Of a stretch of 64,000 nt of DNA, positions 52,666 to 63,971 are shown one piece after another. The position numbers and the translations under genes are program-made. The stretch is from contig CM055093.1 of NCBI GenBank assembly GCA_029204225.1, positions 30,329,777 through 30,393,776 of the forward strand, in the 5' to 3' direction. This DNA comes from Diphasiastrum complanatum (Eukaryota > Streptophyta > Lycopodiopsida > Lycopodiales > Lycopodiaceae). The notes beneath the pieces were generated by a model, which was given only the letters and a program-made list of their open reading frames with translations, did not search any database and had not been told where the DNA came from. Every line of letters starts with the position of its first letter. Position 1 is the first letter of the stretch.

Positions 52666-52761
52666 ATTGATCGATTGCTTCTACTTGGTTGGGCGGTTTC
52701 TCCATAGTGTGTTCTCCATTGTTTTGTCTTGTAAGCAGGTCTTATGAAGATTTCCCTTACA
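52666..52761 (+). repeat. Gypsy D 3' LTR remnant
   Basis: Last about 96 bp of the D LTR (TTGATCGATTGC to CTTACA), fused directly to the integrase frame. Followed by the TGGAT duplicate. Confidence 0.9.
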
Positions 52762-53056
52762 TGGATCCAAGAAATGGATATAACAGATGAACAAGATGAA
52801 AGTTATACGGAATGGAAATGCTAAAAAAGTGAACATTATGGTGGCGCATATGATAACTGATGTAAAGAAACACTGGCAACTATGGTGCCGGGGGGGCGGG
52901 TGGGGTCCGGGGCCTCAACGAGTAGGATCTAGGGCGTCCCCGATGAGTTCCCAGATCAGAGGTCTAGGGGAATGTGTTGGCCCCCAGCACTAAACGGTAT
53001 GACTTGTGTAGGATTGAACGAGTATTTCGCGGAAAGTTTCACTCCTTCGAGGATAG
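52762..53056. other. Spacer with a G-rich tract
   Basis: Includes GGGGGGGCGGGTGGGGTCC at about 52890, unlike the surrounding AT-rich DNA. No coding identified. Confidence 0.45.
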
Positions 53057-53266
53057 TTGGATTCGGCACAACTAGAGAGGGAAAGAATTTTGAAAGAGTT
53101 GGGTGATATAGTTGTAGAAAGATATGCTCTTTTAAAAACTCCTACTGGTCAGTTGCCTACGTCTCAACATGAGATTTCCTACTTGGTGCAAAGAGTTGCG
53201 GGTTACAAAACAACATTGGCAGACTTTCAACACAAGTTTGATCAATATAAGGTGGCAGCAAATTAA
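53057..53266 (+). other. Short open frame, function unknown
   Basis: A 69-codon frame with no ATG at its start (TTG, preceded by TAG). It reads DSAQLERERILKELGDIVVE, then SQHEISYLVQRVAGYKTTL and ends FQHKFDQYKVAAN. It is rich in charged and heptad-like residues (possible coiled coil). The upstream GAGGATAG could be a splice acceptor. The amino-acid quality is better than the neighbouring frames, but I do not recognise a family. It could be an exon fragment of a captured or host gene. Confidence 0.3.
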
Positions 53267-55191
53267 GAAATATAGATTATCAAGGAATATGAGCAAGAAC
53301 ACTTAAAAACAAAAAGCACAAAATGATTTTAATGCTCAAAGTTATTTAAGAGTGACAACTTAGCTTTTAACAAATTGTCACAATATCGATTAGCATATCA
53401 ACACTATTAGTGACACTTCAGTCATGGTGTTGCAATCATTGTAGGGTGATGGAGAGTCGTATAACACTTGTTTCTCCATTAGATCTTCCTCACCATTCGA
53501 TAGCCTGGGTCCCTCTACTGTCAACAAAGTGGATGTGCATAATACACCGATCCACAGTGTGACGTTATTGCTTAAAACTAACTGTTGCTGGAAATTTTGA
53601 ATTTATTGATTGCATGTGAGGATTTGAGATTTTATTAGACTAATCCTCTCACAACCTGAGCAGGCAACAATAGCTTCTACTAATTTGTGCTTATATTTTT
53701 TGCTGGAACAGTTATGATCAGTTGTGTTTGTTGTGGGTTTCGATTGATCTTGGTCTAAATAGGTAGTTGCATGCATTTTTTGCATCATAGATTCATATGT
53801 AAAAGGCTTTACACATCGGCTCCATCATGGTAGAGGAGGGTAAGTGATGATGTTGCTAGGAGTATATCTATGTGGAGTGCTTGAGAAAAACCTATAATCA
53901 AAGCCTACCAAATTTTTAATTCACCTACTAAGAAAAAATTTGTAGGTTCTCATAACCTACATGTTTGAGCCCTTATAGGTTACGAGCCTATCAAACATTA
54001 AACTATAGGTCTTTATTTTCATATAAACTTTTTTTTGTTTAAGATTTTAAAAATCATTAGTTTGAATTTAGGCTTTAATACATTCTTTTGGTGGCCCATA
54101 AATATAAAGTCTTAACAAAGTGCATGTCAACTTACTTATTTTTAAATACAAAAATCATACATTATTTATTACTCACTATTAAATTTCTAATATATATCAA
54201 ATTGTACAGATTTAACATTTTGATATTAATTATTGCATCACCCTAATTTCTTGCATTTTCTAGAAGTCGCTAATATTTTAAAATCTTGTCTTTTGAATCA
54301 TGCATTTGTACGTAAGCTTTTTATGAATCTACCTACTTTACTGCACATAATTTTTTCCTGCATTTCAAAACAATAAACAAATTTTTCCAGCATTTCAAAA
54401 AAGTTGTCGATTTTTTAAAAGTCAACTTTCTATAAGTTTTCTACAAAGTCTATGATGGTAGATGTCATTCCTGTACTAGGCAGCTTACCACAAAATTGAC
54501 CCAAAGTTTGAATAAATTGAAATCCTAATGAAAAAGGATGAATGTATTATAAGACTTTCAAATAGGCTTCAAAGGATATATGCCAAATCAGAAGAGAAAG
54601 CAGGTAGAAGACTCTTTTTAGTTCACTTATTGACTATTTTATGATTTGCTTGTTTTTGGAAGTTCAAATATATATATATTCTATTTCATGCTTTTCGGAC
54701 GCTTCCATAAGCCTTATTGCTTCGGCCTTCAAGCCAGGATTTACCAAATCTCCAGAGTAAAGCAGGCGGAAGTTGAATTCTAGACTATTGTATGATTGAC
54801 TGTTTCAGGAATCTGATTAAGATTTCAGAGCACACACAAGCTTCAATTGCTCTCCTACAGAATCCAAGCTCTGCTTCAAGGATCTGCCAGATCACAAGAC
54901 AACCCAAGTGGAAGATTGTTTTAACTTTTAGGAAGTTCAATCATAGTCTAAAGGGACCCACAAAGCCTTTTTGCAGACTTTTCTCCTAAAGAATGGAAGC
55001 CCTTGCTGATGGATTACAGACAGGATCTATGAAAATTGAAGGCGGAGGGGAGCCCACATGGTAGATGCCTCTTACTTAATCCGTTACTGTGTCACACTAC
55101 AGAGAAACTAAGTGACATAGCCTGTTTATTTCAGATCACAGAGGCCCATATCGGATTGGGAAGAAAGGGAAAGCAGATTTAGGCGAGCTCA
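53267..55191. other. Intergenic, AT-rich, upstream of the rhomboid gene
   Basis: No coding or repeat family seen. A TATATATATATATTC stretch at 54669 and a run of short closed frames lie upstream of the rhomboid start. A promoter is likely somewhere here, but no site can be fixed. Confidence 0.4.
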
Positions 55192-55490
55192 ATGGGGAGC
55201 CGAAGAGCAGATTATGCAAGTTTAGGGTCGTGGATAAGGTCAGGAAACACGAGACCTGTTTACCCAGTTCTGGCGCCTCCTCCAGGACAACCAATCCGTG
55301 TGGAGCGCTTACGGTTAACCTGGCTCATTCCTGTTTTTGTGGTTGTGAATGTGGTTATGTTCATCATTTGCATGGGCATCAACAATTGCCCCAAGAAGTC
55401 TTTGGAGGGAGGCTGCGTAATTAGGTTTCTGGGCAGGTTCTCATTCGAGCCATTGCGCGAGAATCCCTTGCTTGGGCCATCAGCTGATAC
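55192..55490 (+). CDS. Rhomboid-like protease exon 1
   Basis: ATG at 55192 (TCAATGGGG). The first 40 residues are polar and Pro-rich ([20 protein letters not shown]), then TM1 [20 protein letters not shown] (about residues 44-63), then the plant RBL signature [20 protein letters not shown] followed by [17 protein letters not shown]. The exon ends at GATAC/GTAAGT (55490), leaving two bases that join exon 2 in phase. Plant rhomboids are seven-TM serine proteases of Golgi or related membranes that cleave within transmembrane helices. Codon quality is high and there are no lesions. Confidence 0.93.
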
Positions 55491-57396
55491 GTAAGTGCAT
55501 CACCAAATTGGTTTTGTGAGTGTGTGAGCATTAAAACAAGAATTGTATCCAAAAAGGTAGTTCGATTAAAGGGAAGCGAAATAGGTGAAAAGGAGAGCTT
55601 CTGAAACAGATGTGTTTTTCGATTTTGCTGAACCATGACATCCTTAGACATTTTTTCCGTTATTTGTCACTTGTAGATTATGTTCTTTATGCTCTTTAGT
55701 CTCAGACTCTTTTACAAATAAGATCATTTTATGCCATATGAGAATGTTTGAAAAGGTTTCTTACACTGTTACGAAAGCTTGCCAATGGGTATTGATGCAT
55801 GAATTGGATATCCAATGACATATTAAATAACTAGTTGCATGAAGCAACTTCTGAGATCCTATTGCAGGGTAATGTCCCTGCGAGTGAATGCCTACTCAGC
55901 TACCAAAGTTGCACATGCAAAGAAATGCATTTTTACAGAAAACGAGAACTTCTTTAACCTTAAAACTGCCCCAAACAATGGTCTGGTTCTAAATGAGGGT
56001 TTTGTCCATGTCCACTTATACAGGCACCCTTCTGTTGCATAACTAAGATTCAGAAAGCTGTTGCAATTCCTTCTATCTACAAAGACCTCATTTGTAGGAA
56101 CCATACCACACACTGAGGCTGCAACCTGAGTTTACAACATGCTTTAATCACTCAGACATCCAAGTATGAAGGTACAAATGGTTGTTGTCAAATTCTTGAT
56201 GCTTTACCGATGTCAAGGATGACTATATCAAGTCTGGCATTTTGATTGCACTTTATTGACCTGCTGATGTTTTGAGATTCAAAATATAGTGTCAGGTCCA
56301 TAGTTACATAGTGCATGGATAAGCCATTCAGAACATGCAACTGTGACAAAATGTAGGGGTTTCTGGCAAACATACTACAATTAAACACAACATGAAATGA
56401 ATACTATATTGAACCAAAGTAGCAGTGCGTAAATTGTCATCACATTGTGGCACAAGCCATGGGGAAGTAGTCATGGCAAGGCAAAGATTGGACCGGAAGG
56501 TATTTCAAAGACATGAGCCCTCTCGATCAATCAAGTAGTGCCACATAAAGACATAAAAATGGTCAAAAGAGCTCACATATATCTAACAGAATTAGAGTTT
56601 TAACAAACCATAATTTGCTGGCAAACGGATCTCAATTTGTCAATGAGTCTTCGAGTCCAAATCGGACCCTAGCTTTTTTCTCTCCAACATAGTGTGCTGG
56701 AAATGGGCCTTTTGCAGGCTGTTATGGAAAAATTTACAGGTTTTTTTCTGACAGTGTCCGGAGTTCTGGAACGCTGCGTTCTGGAACATGGGGGTCCGGA
56801 ACGCCGTTCTGGTGCAACTTAGGCACAACATGTCTGCGTAAGGTACATCTGCACATGATGTGATCCAAACATGGAGATTGGAATAAAACAGATTGCAAGT
56901 TGCATACGGGTAAACAGATGTCAGATGCGAAGGATGATCAGCAGGTGCCGAATGAAGTGTTAGATACAAAGGTCGAGTTCGATACATGGTTTGCCACGAA
57001 AATTAAAAGTTTTGCGATAAACTTGACTATTTACATGTATGGACAATTATTCTGGTTTGAGGCTTGTGCTGCATGCAGATGATTGATGTACAATTCTGCA
57101 ATCAGGCATTAGAAATATTTACCCCTTGATACTATAAACCCAAAAAATTACTTAAGACATAAAAGATACACGGCAGAGTCCAATGCCGACAATTTTGCAG
57201 CCAATTGTTTGCAATTGTAGTATTGAGGCTGTGTAATAAGATGATATTAAATCTGTCTATTTATCATTTATGTTCTCATACTGCATAGCTTGTCAACGAA
57301 ATGTTTCTTTGTTGGATGATTTCATCACATATAGCATGCCAAAATTTGTGAAGTACTGATGATCTTTCAATGTCTCATCTCACTACGCTTTTGTAG
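55491..57396 (+). other. Rhomboid gene intron 1 (1906 bp)
   Basis: GTAAGT donor and TTTTGTAG acceptor. No transposon domain recognised inside; the short open frames are not coding. Confidence 0.85.
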
Positions 57397-57560
57397 GTTA
57401 CTCAAAATGGGAGCCTTAGAATCAGTGAGAGTAGTAAAGGATCATGAAGGGTGGCGCCTTTTTACATGCATCTGGTTACATGGAGGAGTTGTTCATCTAC
57501 TTGTAAATATGATAAGTCTTGTCTTCATTGGTGCCCGCCTTGAGAGAGAATTTGGTTTCA
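57397..57560 (+). CDS. Rhomboid-like protease exon 2
   Basis: Begins after TTTTGTAG and joins exon 1 in phase to give [19 protein letters not shown], then [20 protein letters not shown] and [17 protein letters not shown]. The WR pair of loop L1 (about residues 119-120) and the HLLVN motif with the oxyanion-hole Asn (about 137) of active rhomboids are present. The exon ends at TTTCA/GTGAGT. Length 164 bp. Confidence 0.95.
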
Positions 57561-57833
57561 GTGAGTAGCTCTTTCTCCATAATTTCATGATAGAACATTT
57601 AGATGTGGTTTAAAATTTTCACTTGGCCCTTATACCATCAACTTACCTGCTATGAATATCTTTTCCGGGTTATATTCCAGTTAAAATTTTCTAGTCAGCT
57701 TCGTTTTATTTGATAAGTAGAAAACTGTGCTTTCTTAGATATTATCATTGCGTACTTATATAGATACAGCATGTTTGTGTTACTGGAACTGGCCACTTGT
57801 TTTAATCACTTGTTTCCATGCACTCATTTCTAG

Positions 57834-57997
57834 TTAGGATCGGTGTCCTATACCTGCTGGCCGGGTTTGGAGGGAGCATAATGTCAGCGCTATTTCTTCA
57901 GAACCAGATTTCTGTTGGAGCCTCAGGGGCCCTATTTGGACTGTTGGGAGCAATGGTCTCAGAGCTTATCATGAATTGGACAATATACTCAAACAAG
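57834..57997 (+). CDS. Rhomboid-like protease exon 3, with catalytic serine
   Basis: Acceptor ATTTCTAG, in phase with exon 2 ([15 protein letters not shown]). It carries [20 protein letters not shown], where the GxSG serine is at about residue 185 of the spliced product, and NWTIYSNK. The exon ends at AAG/GTTAAG. The three exons give exactly 209 codons. The next helices, with the partner His (HxxNxxHxxG block in the family), are not found in the remaining 6 kb, where the intron or flank is filled with copia sequence. Confidence 0.95.
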
Positions 57998-58813
57998 GTT
58001 AAGAATATGTCTTATAGAGTTGCAAATAGTCAAATGAAAACTTTGAAGATGCTGTTTATAGCTTAGCTAAAACTAGGTAGAACTCCATTAGGATTTTTGG
58101 CAATAGTGTGCGTGCTTCCTCTTGCTTGCAGCTCGAAGAAAATGTAAGCTATGTAAATTGGAAAGACATCTGTTATGAAAACTGTGAAGGTTTTTTCAAT
58201 GGTATAATTTGGGAAGTGTGAATGAGGAAAGTTTCTAGTCTTCCAGATAACTCAACTTAGGTGCTTGCTGCTCAAATGTTGCTCTCATAAATTTTTTTAG
58301 GCAAGTTTGATTCAATTCCTGAAAATGAGTATTTTTTGCATGAAGCGAGCTTCCTTGGGTCAAAGCTTTTGGAAATACTCTCATATGACAAGCGCCCTTC
58401 CAATGTACCTCTTCATTACTAGCTTTTTGAGTCATTCTTTTTGAGCCAAGTTTAATGTTACCCATCCCAATATCATTCATAGGATTTGATTTGTTCCAGA
58501 TTTTTTATCCAATTCTAAGAAAGCTATTAGGTGGAAGGTTATAACTTGAAAATTTTGCAAATTTAGGAAGTTGGTAGAGCCGAAAAATGGTAAAGCTTAT
58601 CTCAAACTTTTGTGCATATGTGAGGTGGACTCCTCAATTTCATGGTAAGCCCCTAGGAGATGAAGAGTTTCATGATTTCTTTCATGAGAAATTACCTAGT
58701 GGCATATTCCACCAACTAACAGTCTTGAACATGAGATTCAGCTGAGCCCATCTTTCGATATCCACATAGACGTCTATTGGAACAAGAGGAAGTGAAATTC
58801 AGCCTCAAGAGGT
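57998..58813 (+). other. Rhomboid gene intron 3, proximal part
   Basis: Follows the donor at 57998. I see no matching downstream exon. The sequence runs into the copia G 5' LTR. Confidence 0.7.
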
Positions 58814-59117
58814 TGTTGGTATCTGAACTGGTAAGTCATGATATGGAGCACCAGTAAGGATATGCCTAGGCTACTTAAAGAACAAGTACTGTATCCTTGG
58901 AATAGAAACTATTGTTCATAGTTTTCCAAGGCTAGCTATTTTTCTAATTCGAGAAGTAGCTATTGTGAAAATAGGCAAAATTTAGCTTGATTGATTCGTC
59001 TATCTCTTGTACAAATGTCCATTAATGTCTTGTACATATTTTCAAGTTGAGTTTGAAAAGTCAAGAGGCCTCCAAGTCGAGTTCTAGTGAGATGGTGACG
59101 TGTGCGAAACCTTCACA
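58814..59117 (+). repeat. Copia G probable 5' LTR
   Basis: Ends immediately before the primer site TAGTATCAGAGCC (59118-59130), a one-base variant of the Met-tRNA site. The start is inferred from a TGTTGGTATC; no second LTR is in the window to confirm it. Confidence 0.4.
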
Positions 59118-59130
59118 TAGTATCAGAGCC
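59118..59130 (+). other. Copia G primer binding site (one mismatch)
   Basis: TAGTATCAGAGCC versus TGGTATCAGAGCC, a G to A transition compatible with decay. Confidence 0.7.
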
Positions 59131-60680
59131 ACCCTTAGGTATGATCTTCATGCATCAATGATCAAGATTAGAGAGTGAAATTCATGATTTTGAGTGTGGT
59201 TGAGGATCTCGACTAGCTTCCAAGGGATTTTGTCATCAAGAGGGGCCAAAATCATGATGATTTGGATCTGAAAAGTACAATACGGACTACTGTGCTCAGA
59301 GCACGTGTGGGATGCCCCCACATGAAGGATTTATTGTGTGCTATGTGGTGATCCAAATTGTGCAAGTAAATACTTGTTGGAGAGCTATTTGAGTGTAGAT
59401 TTAGGTGCAAGAGATCTCAAGTGTCCCTTCATTTGTGAAAGGGAAGATCTAGTAACTCAAGTTGATTGGCATTGGTGGAGAGATTGATCTCTCCTTTGTG
59501 ATCAAGATCTTACTAAGTGGGCTTAGCTCTTTGAAGCACATCACATTTTTGGATATTTCAAATCCACCTAAGGATGGTGGATGGATTGAATGCTTCAAGC
59601 TTGATGTGAAAAATTGCTTAAAAAAACAAGGTTTTGAGAGCTACTTTGCACATAGTTTGCAATCAAGTGGATTTTGAGATCAAAAGGGATCAAAATCATG
59701 TTGAATTGATCCATACTGGGTATTGTACGGACTGAGGTGCTTAGGCACGTGTGAGATCACCAAAATCTGGATGTTTGGTCTTTCTCCAAGGTAGATCCAA
59801 ATCTAGTGTATGATTGCTTGTTGGAAAGCTAGTGAAGTCTAGTTTGTCATGCAGTTGTTTTCAAGCCAAAAGGACTTGTCTTGAAAAAGTTATAGGCATT
59901 CAAATGAAGGTGGGTAGGGCACCCAACCTGGTGAGACATGCCAAGGATTGCTCATATCTAGCTTAGAACATCAAAAATTCATTATTTTGCATTGACAATC
60001 TAGTTTGTGTCTGATCTAGATGAGATTTTGGTGCCATAGCCACATTATGTTTGACTTGTTTGTGGAGTCCTTGAGTGTTTTCAAGTGTTTTTGAAGCTCG
60101 TGGAGGGAATTGGTTCAAAGTCTTGGAATTCTTCATCTTTGGTGTGAGGCAAGATCTAGATACAAGGAGAGATTGAAATTGGTTGTGAGATTGATTTCAT
60201 ATTGTGTTTGCAAGATCTCATAAGGAGTTGAAGTCACTTTGAAGTATCATTCTTATAGAGAGAGAAGCAACAAATTTGAGTGGAAATAGGCAAATCTTAC
60301 TTGTTTGTCCAAGAATCTCAAGTTTTGAGAGATCTAGTCAAGATTGGTGGAAAACTAGGACATTGTTTGTAATCAAATCTTGTCAAATCCATTCCAACTC
60401 TCAAGAGGTAGAGTCTTTGGTCTTGGTTGAGTCCAATAGGGGTGATTGGGTTTGATTTTGGTGTGATTTGATTCAAATTTAGTGAGCCTTAATCTTTGTG
60501 ATCTAGGCAAGGTCCATTTTCCAAGGTTGGGTGAAGATTGATTCTTAGATTTGTGATCTAGATCCTTTGTAGATCTTTCTAGATTTTTGATGTGTTCAAA
60601 TCTAGCGTCTTGAGAGTCACAAAATCACTTTAAAGAATCATTTTTGCGTACAAGTACTTCTTACCATGGCATCAATGGAG
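59131..60680 (+). other. Copia G leader and missing gag
   Basis: About 1.5 kb of AT-rich sequence with many GATCTAGAT and AAATCTTG words. One 71-codon frame (59462-59677) does not resemble gag. The gag body is either deleted or decayed. Confidence 0.5.
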
Positions 60681-61380
60681 GCAAATGGAAGGTCCAAATC
60701 AAGGTGCTAATATTGTGGCAAGATGGGGCATTTGGCCTTCAAGTGCTACAAGAAGAAGAATGATGAAAGAAAGCAAAAGGAAAGGCAAGTATGCTGCAAC
60801 AATCAAGGTGGAGATGGCTTCAATAAGGAGGAGTCTCTCATGGCATGCATGGATGCACCAACAATTTCTATGGAAGAAAATCATTGGTGGATTGATATCG
60901 GGACAAAGTCACATATCACTTGCAAAAGGAAGTATTTTTCTTCATTCACATCATATTCAAGTTGTAAGGAGTCCATTCTTGTTTCAAATGATGTTGAATA
61001 TGTGATTCATGGAATAGGAACCATTCCTGTTAGGCTTGAATCAAGGAAGAAAGCAAAGCTTAAAAATGTGTTGTATGTCCCTTCATTTTCTAGAAATGTG
61101 TTGAGTGTGAGTCGATTAGTTGACAAAGGTAGTGTCAAGTTTGATTGCAATGTTTGCTTTATCATCAAAGGAGAGAAAGTCATTGCAAAAGGGATTAGAG
61201 ATGGTAGGCTCTTCAAGCTTAAGATTTGTGTGAGAACTAATCACATGTTGGAAGTGAAGGAAGCCAAGGGAGAGCTCATTTCTCAAGAGGAGAGAATGGA
61301 GCACTCAAATCTCAATTCCATGGATGATGACTCTTATGTTCACATTAAGAATGATGTTTCTTATGTGATTGAAGTGTTGC
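60681..61380 (+). pseudogene. Copia G zinc knuckle, protease and pre-integrase part
   Basis: A CCHC knuckle (C-stop-YCGKMGHLAFKCYKK) is broken by one TAA. Then ENHWWIDIGTKSHITCKRKY, a copia protease start with DIG where D-S/T-G is expected, then IHGIGTIPVRL, KLKNVLYVPSFSRNVLSVSR and IAKGIRDGRLFKLKI. Spacing is that of a normal copia gag-protease boundary. The protease active site change and the stop make it non-functional. Coding then runs into non-integrase sequence. Confidence 0.85.
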
Positions 61381-61904
61381 AAATGGTGGTGACGTCAAGG
61401 AGACTTCAAGGACCAAGGAGGGGAACCAAGAAGATGATCTTGAGGGGCCATCTCAAGACTCAAGTGTGCCAAGGATTGAGGAGGAGAGTCCTTCGCAAGT
61501 TATGATTCCAAGAAGAATCTCAAGAGACATGGATGAGCCTTTGTGGCTCACATTTCAAGGGAAAGAGGAGCACATTTCAAGTGGTATACATCTCATGCTT
61601 GCTTCTCTTATGTCATTTGATGAATCAATTTGCTTTAGTGAGACTCTTGCATCTCAAAGTTGGAGTCAAGCCACACTAGTTGAGTATGATCTCTCTCTTG
61701 AGAACATAGTTGATGTTCTTAATGGTTTGAAATTGATTTTTGATCAATTAGAAAGCAAATGGTTATTTCATCAAATGTATGCTCTTGAATCTTGCAAGAG
61801 CAAGAGTGATTTGTTTACTCATAGTGTGAAAATTTGTGTTTTTTCATTTTGTGAGGCAATTTGTAAACTTTTCATGAGACTAAGTGAATCATCCACAAAG
61901 GAAA
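61381..61904 (+). pseudogene. Copia G linker and RT N-terminus
   Basis: Reads EEESPSQVMIPRRISRDMDE, then SFDESICFSETLASQSWSQA, TLVEYDLSLENIVDVLNGLK and LESKWLFHQMYALESCKSKS. This matches the copia linker and the RT start (LxxxxWxxAMxxEYxSLxxNxTWxLV...SKWVFxxK), after an integrase-size deletion. It stops at TAG 61909, just inside the H LTR. Confidence 0.75.
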
Positions 61905-62315
61905 TGTAGGAAAACAAGAGTCAAGGCACCAAGATCTAGCTATCAATCAATCTCCACAAGACACAAGAGAGAAGAGGCTGGGTGCCCTCCTCTAAGAGAG
62001 AGAGAGAGAGAAAACAACAACACAAGTAATGGAGAGCAATGCTTAGCCAAAACTGAAAAATGTGACACAATAAGCCAATATGTACTCTACCTACTTACTA
62101 AATGTAGGGCACCCCCAAAAGTCAAGATAGGGCCCCTAAACCAAATTGGACCTCTAAGGACCCACGAGTCAGCACATGACCAAAATTGGTCCCTCATAAA
62201 TCAAGACAAACTTAACATAGCCTAAATAACTAAATACCCATGGTTACACAAATCTCAAATTTTTGGGTCAAAGTAACCTATGGATTAACTTTAGCATAGT
62301 CATTTATTTCTAACA
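61905..62315 (-). repeat. Copia H 3' LTR (about 411 bp)
   Basis: In sense TGTTAGAAATAAATG to TTTTCCTACA, so TG..CA. A (GA)n tract at 61995-62013. The flank 61900-61904 is GGAAA, the presumed target duplicate. Partner LTR not in the window. Confidence 0.6.
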
Positions 62316-62386
62316 CCCTCCTTAAATGACAACGCAAGAAAATTGAAATCTTCACTATGTAATAAAGCCACCACGTGGTATTAAAT

Positions 62387-63187
62387 TTAAAGCTTTGCAT
62401 AAAGCTTCAAATCTGACTCTAGGCAATGCCTTAGTGAAGAGGTCCGCAATATTATCCTTTGTAGGACAATACTCAAGTAAAATTTCGCCATCATGAAGTC
62501 TCTCCCGAACAAAGTGATAATGGATCTCGATGTGCTTCGTCCTTGCATGAAAAATAGGATTCCGTGAATGGCAATAGCACTCTGACTATCACTCAAGATA
62601 AGAGTGGCTGAGGGCTCGCCAAACTTCATGTCAACAAGTAGTCTTCTCAGCCATAAACACTCCCTTGTGGCTGAAAATATCGCTCTATATTCTGCCTCAC
62701 TAGAAGAAGTAGCAACAGTGGGCTTCTTTTTACTTGACCAAGAAATTGTAGAATTTTCATAGAAAAAGCAATGTCCACTTGTAGAGTGCCTAGTGTCTTG
62801 ATCTCCACCCCAATCTGAGTCAATAAAACCAACCAAACATGCATCATCACAAGCAGGAAAAATCAGTCCATGACTTCTTGTTCCTTGAAGATATCGAAAG
62901 ATCCTCTTCAATGCTTTCCAATGTGATGTCATCGGGGCATGCATGAATTGACTCATGAGTGAGACACTATAAGAAATGTCCGGTCTTGAATTACATAGGT
63001 AAATGAGACAGCCAATAACTTGACAATATAAAGTAGTATCAAATGGTTCACCATCACTTTGATTACTTAATTTCAGGCCTGTCTCCATAGGTGTAGCAAC
63101 CGGCTTGCAATCTTCCATCTTGAACCACTTCAAAATTTGTCCCATGTAGCGTTCTTGAGAGATGAAAATTTCAGCCCCTAAGACCAA
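62387..63187 (-). pseudogene. Copia H RT end and RNase H
   Basis: GAEIFISQERYMGQILKWFK, CNSRPDISYSVSLMSQFMHA, FIDSDWGGDQDTRHSTSGHC, SWSSKKKPTVATSSSEAEYR and LILSDSQSAIAI. The catalytic acids of RNase H (D, E, D) are visible. After SAIAIHGILFFMQGRS a frameshift disrupts the HTRxKHIxIxxHF end, and the C-terminal MVADxFTK block is not in frame. The frame overlaps the upstream one by 17 bp in a different phase (near 63180), a second frameshift. Confidence 0.92.
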
Positions 63188-63971
63188 GATAAAAGTGCAA
63201 TAGGCCTAAATCCGAGGTTTCAAAAACCATACCAAGATCAAGTATTACGGCATCAATCTGCTGCTCATTACTTCTCGTAATAATAATATCATCAACATAA
63301 AGCAAAATAATGTTGATATAATCTGAAGTATGCTTGACATAAAGATTAGATTTGCTAGGACTATTAGTAAACCCATGATCACAAAAGTAGGCATGTATCT
63401 TTTGATACCACATCCTTGGGGCTTGCTTCAGTCCATAAAGTGCCTTCTTGAGAAGACAAACTTTATCTTCTTGGCCTTCAACCAAAAAACCAGCAGGTTG
63501 TTGAAGGTACAATTCCTCATTGAGATCACCATTGAGGAATGCTATCTTTATGTCAAGTTGCCGCAAACGCCAACCAAAATGGGCAGCCAAAGAGGTTACT
63601 ACCCTCACAGTAGTCATCCGAGCAGTAGGAGAAAAAGTCTCCTCATAATCAATCCCCTTTTGCTGAGCATAGCCTTTGGCAACAAGTCTTTGGCATGTAC
63701 ATTTCAATGGTACCATCTGCCTTATACTTGATTTTGTAGACCCATTTAAAACCCAAATCTGCTTCTTCCTGAGTGAGTCATACTCATCTTGCATCGCATC
63801 CTCCCAACATTTCACTCCTTTGGCCTGCTCATAAAAATCAGGTTCTTCCGCAACATCTCCATGAGATGTAAGAGCAAAATCTGAAAAATCAGCATAGTCC
63901 ACTGATTTTGTAGAGGCACGTGTCTTTCCATGATAAAATGAACTTACTTTGCTGTCCCGCAAAGTCGACAA
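63171..63971 (-). pseudogene. Copia H reverse transcriptase
   Basis: CWEDAMQDEYDSLRKKQIWV, RLVAKGYAQQKGIDYEETFS, QLDIKIAFLNGDLNEELYLQ, CLLKKALYGLKQAPRMWYQK and the active site ILLYVDDIIIT. LDIKIAFLNG has Ile where the family has LDVKTAFLNG. The frame start at 63971 is not a real start; the protein continues beyond the window. A frameshift near 63680 region (NGSTKSSIRQMVPLKCTCQR) has replaced the usual KWVFK block. Confidence 0.92.

Larger units (their letters stand above)
48404..52761 (+). mobile_element. Ty3/gypsy element D, decayed and 3'-deleted
   Basis: 5' LTR 48404-48882 (TGTTATG to CTTACA) with TGGAT before it (48399-48403). The 3' end is a short LTR remnant ending CTTACA at 52761, followed by TGGAT (52762-52766). 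The internal region runs from gag to the start of the integrase core and then passes directly into the LTR, so the integrase core, chromodomain, polypurine tract and most of the 3' LTR are deleted. Many stops in the coding part. Confidence 0.93.
58814..61904 (+). mobile_element. Copia element G, plus strand, 3' end lost
   Basis: A probable 5' LTR ends CTTCACA at 59117, followed by a one-mismatch primer site, a long leader, and gag-knuckle, protease and RT-N-terminal pieces. Integrase is deleted. At 61904 it meets the LTR of the minus-strand element H. Left border (TGTTGG at 58814) is tentative. Confidence 0.7.
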
